Positions 6,848 to 13,952 of a stretch of DNA of 64,000 nucleotides are shown one piece after another; within the stretch, counting starts at the first letter, position 1; each line of letters begins with the position of its first letter. A model generated the notes under the pieces. That model was not told where the DNA came from, ran no database searches, and saw nothing but the letters and a program-made list of their open reading frames with translations. The position numbers and the translations under genes were made by a program. Source of the DNA: Sporomusaceae bacterium (lineage in GTDB: Bacteria > Bacillota > Negativicutes > Sporomusales > UBA7701); contig JAVKTQ010000002.1 in the NCBI GenBank assembly GCA_031460455.1, forward strand, positions 372,001 through 436,000, written 5' to 3'.

Positions 6848-8656
6848 ATGGCGAGCGAGCTGACGGAAAAACTGAGCCATTTGCCGGATAAGCCGGGCGT
6901 TTACCTGATGAAGGACGCGAGCGGCCGGATCATCTATGTCGGCAAGGCGGTCAACCTGAAGAACAGGGTGCGTTCTTATTTCCAGACCAGCCGCGCTCAT
7001 TCGCCGAAGACGGTGGCGCTGGTGGCCCGCATCGCCGATCTGGAGTTCATTGTGACGGCGTCGGAGATCGAGGCGCTGATCCTGGAGTGCAATCTGATCA
7101 AGAAGCACCGCCCGAAGTACAATATCAGCCTGCGGGACGACAAGAGCTTCCCGTACGTGAAGGTGACGGTGAACGAGCCGTATCCCCAGGTTTATGTGAC
7201 GCGGCGGGTGGTAAAGGACGGGGCGCGCTATTACGGCCCTTATACCGACGCCGGGGCGATCCACGCGACGGTTGCCCTGCTGCGCCGCCTGTTCCCGCTG
7301 CGTACCTGCCGCAAGCTGGATGCGCCCCGGCCGTGCCTGCAGCACCATATCAAGCGCTGCCTGGCGCCCTGCGCCGGCAAGGTGGACGAGAAGGCGTACG
7401 GGGAGATGATCCGGGCGGTGCTGCTGCTGCTGGAGGGGCGCTCGGACGATGTGGTGAAGGAGCTGAGGCGGCGGATGGCGGAGGCGGCCGCGAACCTGGA
7501 GTTCGAGCGGGCGGCCCGCCTGCGCGACCAGGTGGCGGCGGTGGAGAAGGTGGTGGAGAAGCAGAATATCGTGACCGGCGCGGGCGACCAGGATGCGGTC
7601 GGACTGGCGCGCTCGGCGGCCGGCACGTGCGCCCAGGTGTTCTTCATCCGCAGCGGCAAGTTGGTAGGGCGGGAGCATTTCCTGCTGACCGGCGGCGAGG
7701 ACGAGGAGGACGCCGCGGCGCTGGCGGCGTTCGTGAAGCAGTATTACAGCCAGGCGGCGTTCATCCCGCGCGAGGTGCTGCTGCCGGAGGCGCTGCCCGA
7801 GCAGGAGCTGCTGGCCGAGTGGCTGAGCGGCCTGAAGGGCGGCCGGGTGAGGGTGGAGGCGCCCAAGCGCGGCACGAAGCGCGATCTGGTGACGATGGCG
7901 GCCGACAACGCGGCGGTGGTGCTGGCGGAGCAGGCGGCCCGCCTGGCGGCCGACGTCGGGCGGACGGCGGGGGCGGTGGCGGAGCTGGCGGAGTATCTCG
8001 GCCTGCCGGCCCCGCCGGCGCGGATCGAGTGTTTCGATATTTCCCACATCCAGGGGGCGGAGACGGTGGCGTCGATGGTGGTATTCGAGGACGGCGCGGC
8101 CAACAAGGACGAGTACCGCCGCTACAAGCTTAAGACGGTGGAGGGCAAGCCGGACGATTTCCGCTCGATGGCGGAGGTGGTGGGGCGGCGTTTCCGGGGG
8201 GCGGAAGGACCGTTGCCCGATCTGGTGATTATCGACGGCGGCAAGGGGCAGCTGAGCGCCGCGCTGGCGGTTATCCGCGAGCAGGGTGTCGCTGTGCCGG
8301 TTGTGGGGCTGGCGAAGGAGTTCGAGCATATTTTCCGCGAGGGGGAGAGCGAGCCGCTCATCTTGCCGCGCAGTTCCCAGGCGCTTTTCCTGGTGCAGCG
8401 CATCCGCGACGAGGCCCACCGCTTCGCGATAACTTATCACCGCAAGCTGCGGGCCCGCCGCAACCTGGTGTCGGTGCTCGACCATGTGCCGGGGATCGGC
8501 CCGGCCCGCCGCAAGGCGCTGTGGGAGCATTTCGGCGGCATGGCGAAGATCAAGGCGGCGACGGTGGAGGAGCTGGCGGCGGCGCCGGGGATGACGCGGC
8601 CGGCGGCCGAGGCGGTGTATGCATTTTTCCAGCGCCGGGAGGGGAAAGATGGCTGA
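6848..8656 (+). CDS. uvrC: UvrABC nucleotide excision repair endonuclease subunit UvrC
   Basis: This 602-residue protein has the normal UvrC length and domain order. The GIY-YIG nuclease domain (GVYLMKD..IIYVGKAVNLKNRV, residues about 16-40) makes the 3' incision. A UVR coiled-coil motif near 205-235 binds UvrB. The RNase H-like domain with ECFDISHIQG (near 395) and IDGGKGQL (near 462) makes the 5' incision. Two helix-hairpin-helix motifs close the protein (VPGIGPARRKALWEHFG and following). The ATG follows GGGAGG. It has its own promoter and overlaps mobA by 8 bases, so the two genes are translationally linked. Confidence 0.97.
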   Translation: MASELTEKLSHLPDKPGVYLMKDASGRIIYVGKAVNLKNRVRSYFQTSRAHSPKTVALVARIADLEFIVTASEIEALILECNLIKKHRPKYNISLRDDKSFPYVKVTVNEPYPQVYVTRRVVKDGARYYGPYTDAGAIHATVALLRRLFPLRTCRKLDAPRPCLQHHIKRCLAPCAGKVDEKAYGEMIRAVLLLLEGRSDDVVKELRRRMAEAAANLEFERAARLRDQVAAVEKVVEKQNIVTGAGDQDAVGLARSAAGTCAQVFFIRSGKLVGREHFLLTGGEDEEDAAALAAFVKQYYSQAAFIPREVLLPEALPEQELLAEWLSGLKGGRVRVEAPKRGTKRDLVTMAADNAAVVLAEQAARLAADVGRTAGAVAELAEYLGLPAPPARIECFDISHIQGAETVASMVVFEDGAANKDEYRRYKLKTVEGKPDDFRSMAEVVGRRFRGAEGPLPDLVIIDGGKGQLSAALAVIREQGVAVPVVGLAKEFEHIFREGESEPLILPRSSQALFLVQRIRDEAHRFAITYHRKLRARRNLVSVLDHVPGIGPARRKALWEHFGGMAKIKAATVEELAAAPGMTRPAAEAVYAFFQRREGKDG

Positions 8657-9242
8657 TGTTATTACGCCGCTGACCGGGATCGTGCTGGCCGGCGGCCAAA
8701 GTAGCCGCATGGGCCGGGATAAGGCCTGTCTGCCGTGGGGGGAGGGCGATCTCCTCAATACGGTGCTGGCGGCGCTGGCCCCCGTTTGCGGCCGCCTGAT
8801 CGTGGTGAGCAATGTGCCGCGGGCCATCTCTCTGGCGGAGGTGGCGGTGGTGGCCGACCGTTACCGGGGCTGCGGGCCGCTGGCCGGCATCCACGCCGGG
8901 CTGCTGGCGTCAGGGGAGGGCTACAGTTTCGTGGCCGCCTGCGATATGCCGTATTTGCGGGCCGACGCTGTCGCCTATATGGCGAAGGCGGCCGAGGGTT
9001 ACGACGCGGCGGCGCCTTATGTGGACGGGCATTTCCATCCGCTGCACGCCGTATACCATCATCGCTGCCTGCCGGCGGTCGAGGCGCTGCTGGCGGGCGG
9101 CCGCTACCGGGTGGTCGATTTTTACGATATGGTAAGCCTGCGCCGTGTAAGCAAGGATGAGCTGGCGAGCTTAGATCCGGAGCTGCGGATGCTGCGAAAT
9201 ATGAACAGCCCGGAGGATTTGCCGCCTGGCTACGGCCGCTGA
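8649..9242 (+). CDS. mobA: Molybdenum cofactor guanylyltransferase MobA
   Basis: This 197-residue nucleotidyltransferase begins with the MobA signature GIVLAGGQSSRMGRDK and carries GPLAGIHAGL and 'AACDMPYL'. MobA attaches GMP to molybdopterin to make the MGD cofactor needed by DMSO-reductase family enzymes. Such an enzyme is encoded in this window at 44.4-46.6 kb. The ATG at 8649 lies inside the end of uvrC, with GGGAGGGG just before it. A longer frame from 8619 lacks a better site. It ends before a repeat-containing terminator. Confidence 0.93.
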   Translation: MADVITPLTGIVLAGGQSSRMGRDKACLPWGEGDLLNTVLAALAPVCGRLIVVSNVPRAISLAEVAVVADRYRGCGPLAGIHAGLLASGEGYSFVAACDMPYLRADAVAYMAKAAEGYDAAAPYVDGHFHPLHAVYHHRCLPAVEALLAGGRYRVVDFYDMVSLRRVSKDELASLDPELRMLRNMNSPEDLPPGYGR

Positions 9243-9261
9243 TAAGCAGTAAGTAATTTTT

Positions 9262-9340
9262 AGACTGCGTAGGAAGCTCCAGATGCAAGGCGCTCTGAGG
9301 AGCAACGCCGCAGATGGATTTCCTACGCAGTCTATTTTTT
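9262..9340 (+). repeat. Dispersed hairpin repeat, copy 1 (short form inside a terminator)
   Basis: Perfect 14-bp arms (9262-9275 and 9320-9333) followed by ATTTTTT make a normal intrinsic terminator for mobA. The loop is not random. It holds a shortened version of the dispersed core, with CAGATGCAAGGCG at its left end and AACGCCGCAGATG at its right, but lacks the central GTAC hairpin seen in full copies. Confidence 0.8.
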
Positions 9341-9798
9341 CCATGCATGATGGCGGTTTTTCGGGTCATAATAGTATCGCAGAGGTTCGTAATGGTCGAG
9401 CCAAGATTGGTGCCGGATCTCACACGGGGTTCGGTATCAGTCGGCCAAAGATTGGCGTCGGGTCTCACCAGGGGTTCGGCGTTAGTCGGCGGGCAGATCG
9501 TCATGTGTCTTGTAAGGCTGTACGGCAGCCCAACTGTTGTCGTGTGGTCAAAAGGGATGTATGGCGGTCGAGCTAAGACTGTCAGGGGTGCCGGAGAGGT
9601 TTCCCGGAAAACTGTACTTGGGTCTGTCGTTGTCGGGAGACTGCGGCAGGTTCGGCAGGTACTCCTGGTAGTCGAGCAAAGGTCTGCTCCAGTTGTGTAA
9701 TGCTTGTGCGTAGCCGAAAGGTTGCGTATAGGTATGTAGTGATTGGGGTGGGCTGTAGCGTAGATCATTGCGGGCCTTTGCCCTGTTTGTGGATTCTC
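9341..9798. other. Gene-poor, lower-GC stretch with a 44-base tandem repeat
   Basis: This interval is visibly less GC-rich than the surrounding genes. Open frames exist on both strands, but none has a good ribosome site or codon pattern like its neighbours. It contains an imperfect tandem repeat (separate entry). It may be a decayed gene or an unrecognised noncoding element. Confidence 0.5.
9379..9489. repeat. Imperfect 44/45-base tandem repeat, about 2.5 units
   Basis: Two adjacent units (9401-9444 and 9445-9489) both run from CCAA(A)GATTGG through GGGGTTCGG to AGTCGG, with scattered differences. A partial unit precedes them at 9379-9400 (AGGTTCGTAATGGTCGAG). The period is close to 45 bases, which would be 15 codons if the region was once translated on the minus strand. 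Confidence 0.7.
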
Positions 9799-9917
9799 GG
9801 CCGTTGATTACCGCCCATCTGCTGCGTTGTTCCTGCGGTCGCTTGCTAGCGTACATCCGAGTACGCGTCGCGGCGCGATCTTGGAGCCGCCTTGCATCTG
9901 GACGGTACTGAACGGCC
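9799..9917 (-). repeat. Dispersed hairpin repeat, copy 2
   Basis: The arms GGCCGTT (9799-9805) and AACGGCC (9911-9917) are followed inward by a second paired block (ACCG with CGGT). They enclose the core in the orientation CATCTGCTGCGTTG ... CGCCTTGCATCTG, with the inner GCGTAC / GTACGC-type hairpin. The right arm is followed by TTTTGCTTTTTA. Confidence 0.8.
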
Positions 9918-9987
9918 TTTTGCTTTTTACTATATAGGGACGTTTGGTTTCTGACGAGAGACGTTAATTACAAATATTTAAAATGTA

Positions 9988-10016
9988 TTGACTTGGATGG
10001 CTAATGACGTTACAAT
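9988..10016 (+). promoter_or_regulatory. Promoter of the T-box leader
   Basis: TTGACT at 9988-9993 and TACAAT at 10011-10016 are 17 bases apart. Transcription should start near 10023, just before stem I of the T-box leader. Confidence 0.75.
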
Positions 10017-10039
10017 TAATGCAATTAACTTAATAGTAG

Positions 10040-10350
10040 CCCAGAAAAACCATGAAGAGGAAAAGTAGGCTTGGGAGTTCGGCCCAGAGAACCGGGGAAA
10101 GGTGTGAGCCCGGTGCGGACGACGATGCCGAAGTTCTCCTCGGAGTTGCTGGCTGAAGGCCGCCGGAAGGCGGCTGGTAGGCTTCGCCGGGTCTTCCGCC
10201 GTTACAGGGAAGGGGATATCGGCGGCTTTGGCCTGCCCGTATCCTGATGAGACGGATGCGCGGCGTGAGCCGTGTTATCCAATGAGGGTGGTACCGCGGG
10301 ATAATATTCTCCCGCCCCTTTTTGCACAAGGGGCGGGAGTTTTGTATTTT
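10040..10350 (+). ncRNA. T-box riboswitch leader
   Basis: The leader has stem I with the loop-E type AGTA (10064-10067) opposite GAA (10130-10132), and a distal AGAGA element near 10086. The near-perfect T-box sequence AGGGTGGTACCGCG lies at 10285-10298, and a terminator stem at 10309-10320 and 10328-10339 is followed by TTTTGTATTTT. T-boxes sense uncharged tRNA and allow read-through when an amino acid is scarce. In the specifier loop GAAGTTC (10130-10136) the likely codon is TTC (Phe), or less likely GTT (Val). This cannot be settled by eye. It precedes a symporter operon. Confidence 0.93.
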
Positions 10351-10376
10351 CGTCCGGCGAGGGAGGTGAGGTTTAA

Positions 10377-10481
10377 GTGCTGGGTTTGAGCGATCCGTGG
10401 ATAATCGCCGCTTATCTGCTGTGCCTGGGCGCGGCGGGGCTGTGCGTGGGCTGGGCGGTTTTGGCGGGTAAAAAAGATTAA
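10377..10481 (+). CDS. 34-residue symporter small accessory protein
   Basis: A GTG at 10377 follows GGGAGGTGAG and opens a 34-residue frame: MLGLSDPW, one hydrophobic helix of about 20 residues with two Cys, then AGKKD. This matches the tiny single-helix proteins known to be encoded directly before some SSS-family symporters. It ends 19 bases before the symporter start and lies behind the T-box terminator, so both genes respond to the same tRNA signal. It probably associates with the symporter in the membrane. Confidence 0.75.
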   Translation: MLGLSDPWIIAAYLLCLGAAGLCVGWAVLAGKKD

Positions 10482-10500
10482 TTTGAAAGGATGAATCGTT

Positions 10501-12093
10501 ATGAATCATTACCTGCTTTACGGGATGCTGGCGCTGTTCGTCGGGGCCACGGCCCTGCTGGGCTATCTGGGATATCGCCATACGAAGTCTTCGCGGGACT
10601 ATCTGATCGCCGGCGGCAACGTCCACCCGGTGCTGATGGCGCTGGCATACGGCTCGACGTTCATTTCGACGTCGGCGATCGTCGGTTTCGGCGGCGCGGC
10701 CGGGGTGTATGGGCTGAGCCTGTTGTGGCTGACGGTGTTCAATATTTTTGTCGGCATTTTCGTGGCGTTCGTGGTGTTCGGACTCAGGACGCGGGCGATG
10801 GCTCACGCTCTCAAGGTCAATACGTTCCCCGAATTCCTCGGCGCCCGTTTCCAGTCGCCTTTCATCCGGCGGTTCGCGGCGGCGGTGCTCAGCCTGACGA
10901 TGCCGCTTTACGCGGCGGCGGTGATGATCGGCGGGGCCCGCTATATGGAAGAGGCGCTGGGGCTGGATTATGTCGCCGCTCTGACGGTGTTCGCCGCCAT
11001 CGTTCTCGGCTACGTTTATTTCGGCGGTCTGCGGGGCGTGATCTACAACGACGCTTTTCAGTCGACGATAATGTTTGTGAGCATGGCGGTGCTGATCGTG
11101 CTGACGTATGTGAAGCTGGGCGGGGTGACGGCCGCCCATGGCAAGCTGGAGGCTTTAAGGGCGCTGGTGCCGGCGGCGCTGGCGGCGAAGGGCCATCAGG
11201 GCTGGGCCGCGATGCCGGCTTTCGGCTCGGAAATTTGGTGGTTTGTGGTTTCGACGCTCGTCCTGGGGGTGGGCATCGGGGTGCTTGCCCAGCCGCAGCT
11301 GGCGGTGCGCTATATGACGGTGGCCAGTTCGCGCGACCTTAACCGGGCTTTGGGGGTCGGCGGGGTTTTTATTCTCTTCATGACCGGGGTGGCGTTTACG
11401 GTCGGGGCGTTGTCCAACGTCTATTTCGTGGAGGCGTCCGGCAGGCTTGCTCTGGCGGCGACGGCCGCCGGCGGCGCGGCCCCCAATGTCGACAGGGTGA
11501 TTCCGCTGTTCATCGCCCAGGCGATGCCGGAATGGCTGAAGTATCTGTTCCTGTTCACGCTGCTGTCGGCGGCGATGTCGACGCTCAGCGGGCAGTTCCA
11601 TCTGATTTCGAGCTCGCTTTCCTACGATCTCAACCCCGGCCGGGGGCGGAGCGATAAGCGGACGCTGCTTTTAAACCGGGCGGGGACGGTGGCGGGCTTC
11701 GCGCTGACGTTGGCCCTGTCGCTGCTGCTGCCGCCGGGTATCATCGCTATTGCGACCGCGCTGTTTTTCGGTTTCTGCGCCTCGGCCTTCCTGCCGATGT
11801 ACGCCGCGGCGCTTTACTGGCCGCGGGTGACGCCGGCCGGGGCGGCCTGGAGCATGGTGGCGGCGAGCGTGACTTATCTAACTCTGGTGCTGGTGGTGCA
11901 TGAAAAGGAGGCGGCGATCTTCGGCGTGTGCCAGAGCCTGTTCGGGGTCAAGTCGCTGGCGTCGGCCCCGTGGACGTATATCGATCCGCTGGTGATAACG
12001 CTGCCGATCAGCGCGCTGACGCTGTGGGCGGTGAGCCTGGCGACCCAGCCGGCGGCGGAGGGGGCGCTGGAGGTTAAGGAAGAGGCGGTATAA
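10501..12093 (+). CDS. Sodium/solute symporter (SSS family)
   Basis: This is a 530-residue polytopic protein with about 13 predicted spans. It carries SSS landmarks: 'SSRDYLIAGGNV' after the first helix, 'GSTFISTSAIVGFGG', and 'FLFTLLSAAMSTLSGQFHLISSS', which contains the Na+-site Ser residues of helix 8. The substrate is not evident. Control by a T-box suggests an amino acid or a close relative. The start ATG follows AAAGGATG, and a small accessory gene precedes it. A dispersed hairpin repeat begins 13 bases after the stop. Confidence 0.88.
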   Translation: MNHYLLYGMLALFVGATALLGYLGYRHTKSSRDYLIAGGNVHPVLMALAYGSTFISTSAIVGFGGAAGVYGLSLLWLTVFNIFVGIFVAFVVFGLRTRAMAHALKVNTFPEFLGARFQSPFIRRFAAAVLSLTMPLYAAAVMIGGARYMEEALGLDYVAALTVFAAIVLGYVYFGGLRGVIYNDAFQSTIMFVSMAVLIVLTYVKLGGVTAAHGKLEALRALVPAALAAKGHQGWAAMPAFGSEIWWFVVSTLVLGVGIGVLAQPQLAVRYMTVASSRDLNRALGVGGVFILFMTGVAFTVGALSNVYFVEASGRLALAATAAGGAAPNVDRVIPLFIAQAMPEWLKYLFLFTLLSAAMSTLSGQFHLISSSLSYDLNPGRGRSDKRTLLLNRAGTVAGFALTLALSLLLPPGIIAIATALFFGFCASAFLPMYAAALYWPRVTPAGAAWSMVAASVTYLTLVLVVHEKEAAIFGVCQSLFGVKSLASAPWTYIDPLVITLPISALTLWAVSLATQPAAEGALEVKEEAV

Positions 12094-12105
12094 TATGTAG
12101 ATTTA

Positions 12106-12229
12106 CCGGCCGTTCAGAAAGCCCCATCTGCTGCGTTGTTCCTCAGAGCGCTTGCTAGCGTACATCCAAGTACGCGTCGCGGCGCGTTCTTCCGGTACGC
12201 CTTGCATCTGGGGCTTTCTGAACGGCCGG
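12106..12229 (-). repeat. Dispersed hairpin repeat, copy 3 (perfect 21-bp arms)
   Basis: Arms at 12106-12126 and 12209-12229 are perfectly complementary over 21 bases. The core between them reads CATCTGCTGCGTTG ... CTAGCGTACATCCAAGTACGCG ... CGCCTTGCATCTG. Internal pairings are visible: AGAGCGC-type with GCGCGTTCT-type, and a GCGTAC/GTACGC hairpin. The right arm ends three bases before the -35 box of the rubredoxin promoter. Confidence 0.85.
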
Positions 12230-12231
12230 AT

Positions 12232-12260
12232 TTGCCTTTTGGCTTTGTTATTGGTACAAT
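12232..12260 (+). promoter_or_regulatory. Promoter of the rubredoxin gene
   Basis: TTGCCT at 12232-12237 and TACAAT at 12255-12260 are 17 bases apart. The -35 box directly adjoins the right arm of repeat copy 3. Confidence 0.65.
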
Positions 12261-12293
12261 TTATATAACAGCAACTATTAAGGAGGATTGGCT

Positions 12294-12452
12294 ATGGCGA
12301 AGTGGGAGTGCAGCGTGTGCGGCTATGTTTACGACGAGGCGGCGGGCGATCCCGAGCACGGCATCGCGGCCGGGACGAAGTTCGAGGATATCCCCGACGA
12401 CTGGGTGTGCCCGGTGTGCGGGGTGGGCAAGGACCAGTTCACGAAGCAGTAG
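12294..12452 (+). CDS. Rubredoxin
   Basis: This 52-residue protein has both iron-binding pairs, [10 protein letters not shown] (C6 and C9) and [11 protein letters not shown] (C39 and C42), and the usual spacing of small anaerobe rubredoxins. It is a one-electron carrier with a single Fe(S-Cys)4 site in the cytoplasm, often serving oxygen and peroxide reduction. The ATG follows AAGGAGG. It has its own promoter and terminator, so it is expressed alone. Confidence 0.95.
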   Translation: MAKWECSVCGYVYDEAAGDPEHGIAAGTKFEDIPDDWVCPVCGVGKDQFTKQ

Positions 12453-12462
12453 GATACAGGGA

Positions 12463-12491
12463 AAGGCCCTCTGAAAAGAGGGCCTTTTTTT
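12463..12491 (+). terminator. Rubredoxin terminator
   Basis: AAAGGCCCTCT and AGAGGGCCTTT pair around GAAA, followed by a run of seven T. It also lies at the 3' end of the convergent PDZ gene. Confidence 0.88.
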
Positions 12492-12516
12492 GTGGCCGCC
12501 TGATGGCGGCGCGGGA

Positions 12517-13596
12517 TTAAATTGTCAGCACGCCCTGGAGCGTGACGGCCGCGCCGTCGCGCCAGACTTTTATCGCCATGATCGGTCCCTTGTTAAGCAT
12601 CTCGATGAGCTGCGTCGGGGAGGCGATGTCGACGCCGTTGATGGCCAGGAGGACGTCTTTTTCCCTGATCTGCATCTTGTCGGCGAAGCTGTCCTGGGCG
12701 ACCGACAGGACGAGGAAGGCCACCGGGCGGTCAAGGCTTAGGGTTTTGAGCTCCTGGGCGTCGAGCAGGCGGAGCTGGAGGCCGAAGCCCTTGGGCGGGC
12801 CGGCCTGGCCGCCGCTCTGGCCGCTGCTTTGGCCGCCCTTGGCGATGCTGGCGTTGAAAGCATAATTAATAAGCTTGACCTGCTTGTCGGACGTGGCTCC
12901 GTTGCGGACGACTCGGGCGACGACGGTTTCCTCCGCCTTGCCGGCGACCGCTTCCCGGCAGGCGGCGTTCCACGAGCCTTTATCGGTGATCGGATAGGTT
13001 TTGCCGGCATATGTGGCCTGGACGATGACATCCTCCGACGTCAGGGGCGAGCCGGGGGCGCCTGAATGGACGACCGCGCCGGCGGCGACATTGGCCTGTT
13101 TGAGGACCTTTTCGAGGTAGCCGGCGCTGCCGGTGGCGATGCTGAAGTCGTAGTAGGGAGGCAACGGCGCGTTCTGGGCGATCGCCAGGGTGGCGACGGC
13201 GTCGATCAGTTTGCGGCCGTGGGCTGGACTGGCGATAAAGAAGGTGTCCGCAGGGTTGATGTTCATCATCGAATAGTATTTTCCTTCGTCATCGTCCATC
13301 TGCGAAAAGCCTGTCACTTTGCTGAAGTCAATTCCCCAACGGAGAGCATTGGCGCCGTAGGCGAAGACGATCTGAAGCATGTTCTGGTCGACGGCGAAGT
13401 CCTGGATTTGGTTGTAGTTTGCGTCGCGGGTGAGGAACGGCCTGAGTTCTTTGATCGCCGCGATGGCGGCGTCGGTGGACGCCAGGGGCTGGGGAACGTG
13501 CCAGGCGTAGCCAAAACTGGCCGCGGCGGTTGCGCCGCCGCCGGCCGCGAGGCAGGCAAACAGGGCGATTGCGACGAGTTTCCGCAGGATTGTCAT
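12517..13596 (-). CDS. Secreted PDZ-domain protein
   Basis: This 359-residue protein starts with a signal peptide (hydrophobic residues about 6-26, then ATAAA). The middle 230 residues match nothing I can name. After a Gly/Ser/Gln linker near 260-270, a PDZ domain follows (about 275-355), with FLVLSVAQDSFADKMQIREKDVLLAINGVDI. No protease catalytic triad is visible, so it is not a DegP- or CtpA-type protease. It may be an exported binding or scaffolding protein. GGGAGG precedes the ATG. It is monocistronic, convergent to rubredoxin. Confidence 0.7.
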   Translation of the reverse strand: MTILRKLVAIALFACLAAGGGATAAASFGYAWHVPQPLASTDAAIAAIKELRPFLTRDANYNQIQDFAVDQNMLQIVFAYGANALRWGIDFSKVTGFSQMDDDEGKYYSMMNINPADTFFIASPAHGRKLIDAVATLAIAQNAPLPPYYDFSIATGSAGYLEKVLKQANVAAGAVVHSGAPGSPLTSEDVIVQATYAGKTYPITDKGSWNAACREAVAGKAEETVVARVVRNGATSDKQVKLINYAFNASIAKGGQSSGQSGGQAGPPKGFGLQLRLLDAQELKTLSLDRPVAFLVLSVAQDSFADKMQIREKDVLLAINGVDIASPTQLIEMLNKGPIMAIKVWRDGAAVTLQGVLTI

Positions 13597-13697
13597 AAAA
13601 TACGCCTCCCGTCATCGACAATTGCCGATATACTTCCCTATACTTCGCGGAAAATCCTTCCATGGACGCCGCGCCGGAGGCGCGGCACAAACAGGAT

Positions 13698-13742
13698 TAA
13701 AAAAATGAAGAGACCGTCCCAAAGCGCCGCTTCAAGACGGTC
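13698..13742 (-). terminator. Terminator downstream of the chemoreceptor gene
   Basis: On the minus strand GACCGTC and GACGGTC pair across a loop with its own small GC pairing, followed by CTTCA and a run of seven T. It lies beyond repeat copy 4 and would end chemoreceptor transcripts. Confidence 0.55.
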
Positions 13743-13763
13743 CCAATACTATCTTGAATTGCC

Positions 13764-13946
13764 GGGACTGAGCTAAAAAGCTCCAGATGCAAGGCGCACC
13801 GGAGGCTGTCACCACCGTTTCCTCCGCGACAACGTTTAGATGCGTTGTTTGCACAGGATCGGTTTAACAGCATCGCGCGTACACGAACGTACGCTGAGGA
13901 TGGCAGCCGAGGAGCAACGCCGCAGATGGACTTTTTAGCCAGTCCC
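13764..13946 (+). repeat. Dispersed hairpin repeat, copy 4 (enlarged core)
   Basis: Left arm 13764-13780 and right arm 13931-13946 pair with one bulge (GGGACT..GCTAAAAAG with CTTTTTAGC..AGTCCC). The core starts CAGATGCAAGGCGCACCGGAGG and ends GAGGAGCAACGCCGCAGATG as in other copies. The middle is about 60 bases longer and has a different apical part, with GCGCGTACACGAACGTACGC and TGAGGATGGCAG, the latter shared with copy 7. Confidence 0.75.
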
Positions 13947-13952
13947 CCTGTT

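Noticed and set aside
6809-8827. 672-residue open frame opposite uvrC
   Set aside because: It is a shadow of uvrC with Arg/His/Leu-rich composition and no recognisable motif.
9379-9489. CRISPR-like array from the repeated units
   Set aside because: Units are adjacent without spacers and differ from each other, and no cas genes are present.
9314-9700. 128-residue plus-strand frame in the spacer after mobA
   Set aside because: It starts inside a terminator stem, has no ribosome site and no family resemblance.
8755-9768. 337-residue minus-strand frame across mobA and the spacer
   Set aside because: Half of it is the reverse of mobA. The rest covers the tandem repeat and a terminator, and no ribosome site supports it.
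12106-12229. Insertion sequence at the symporter/rubredoxin junction
   Set aside because: The element is only 124 bases with no transposase. It belongs to the dispersed hairpin family.
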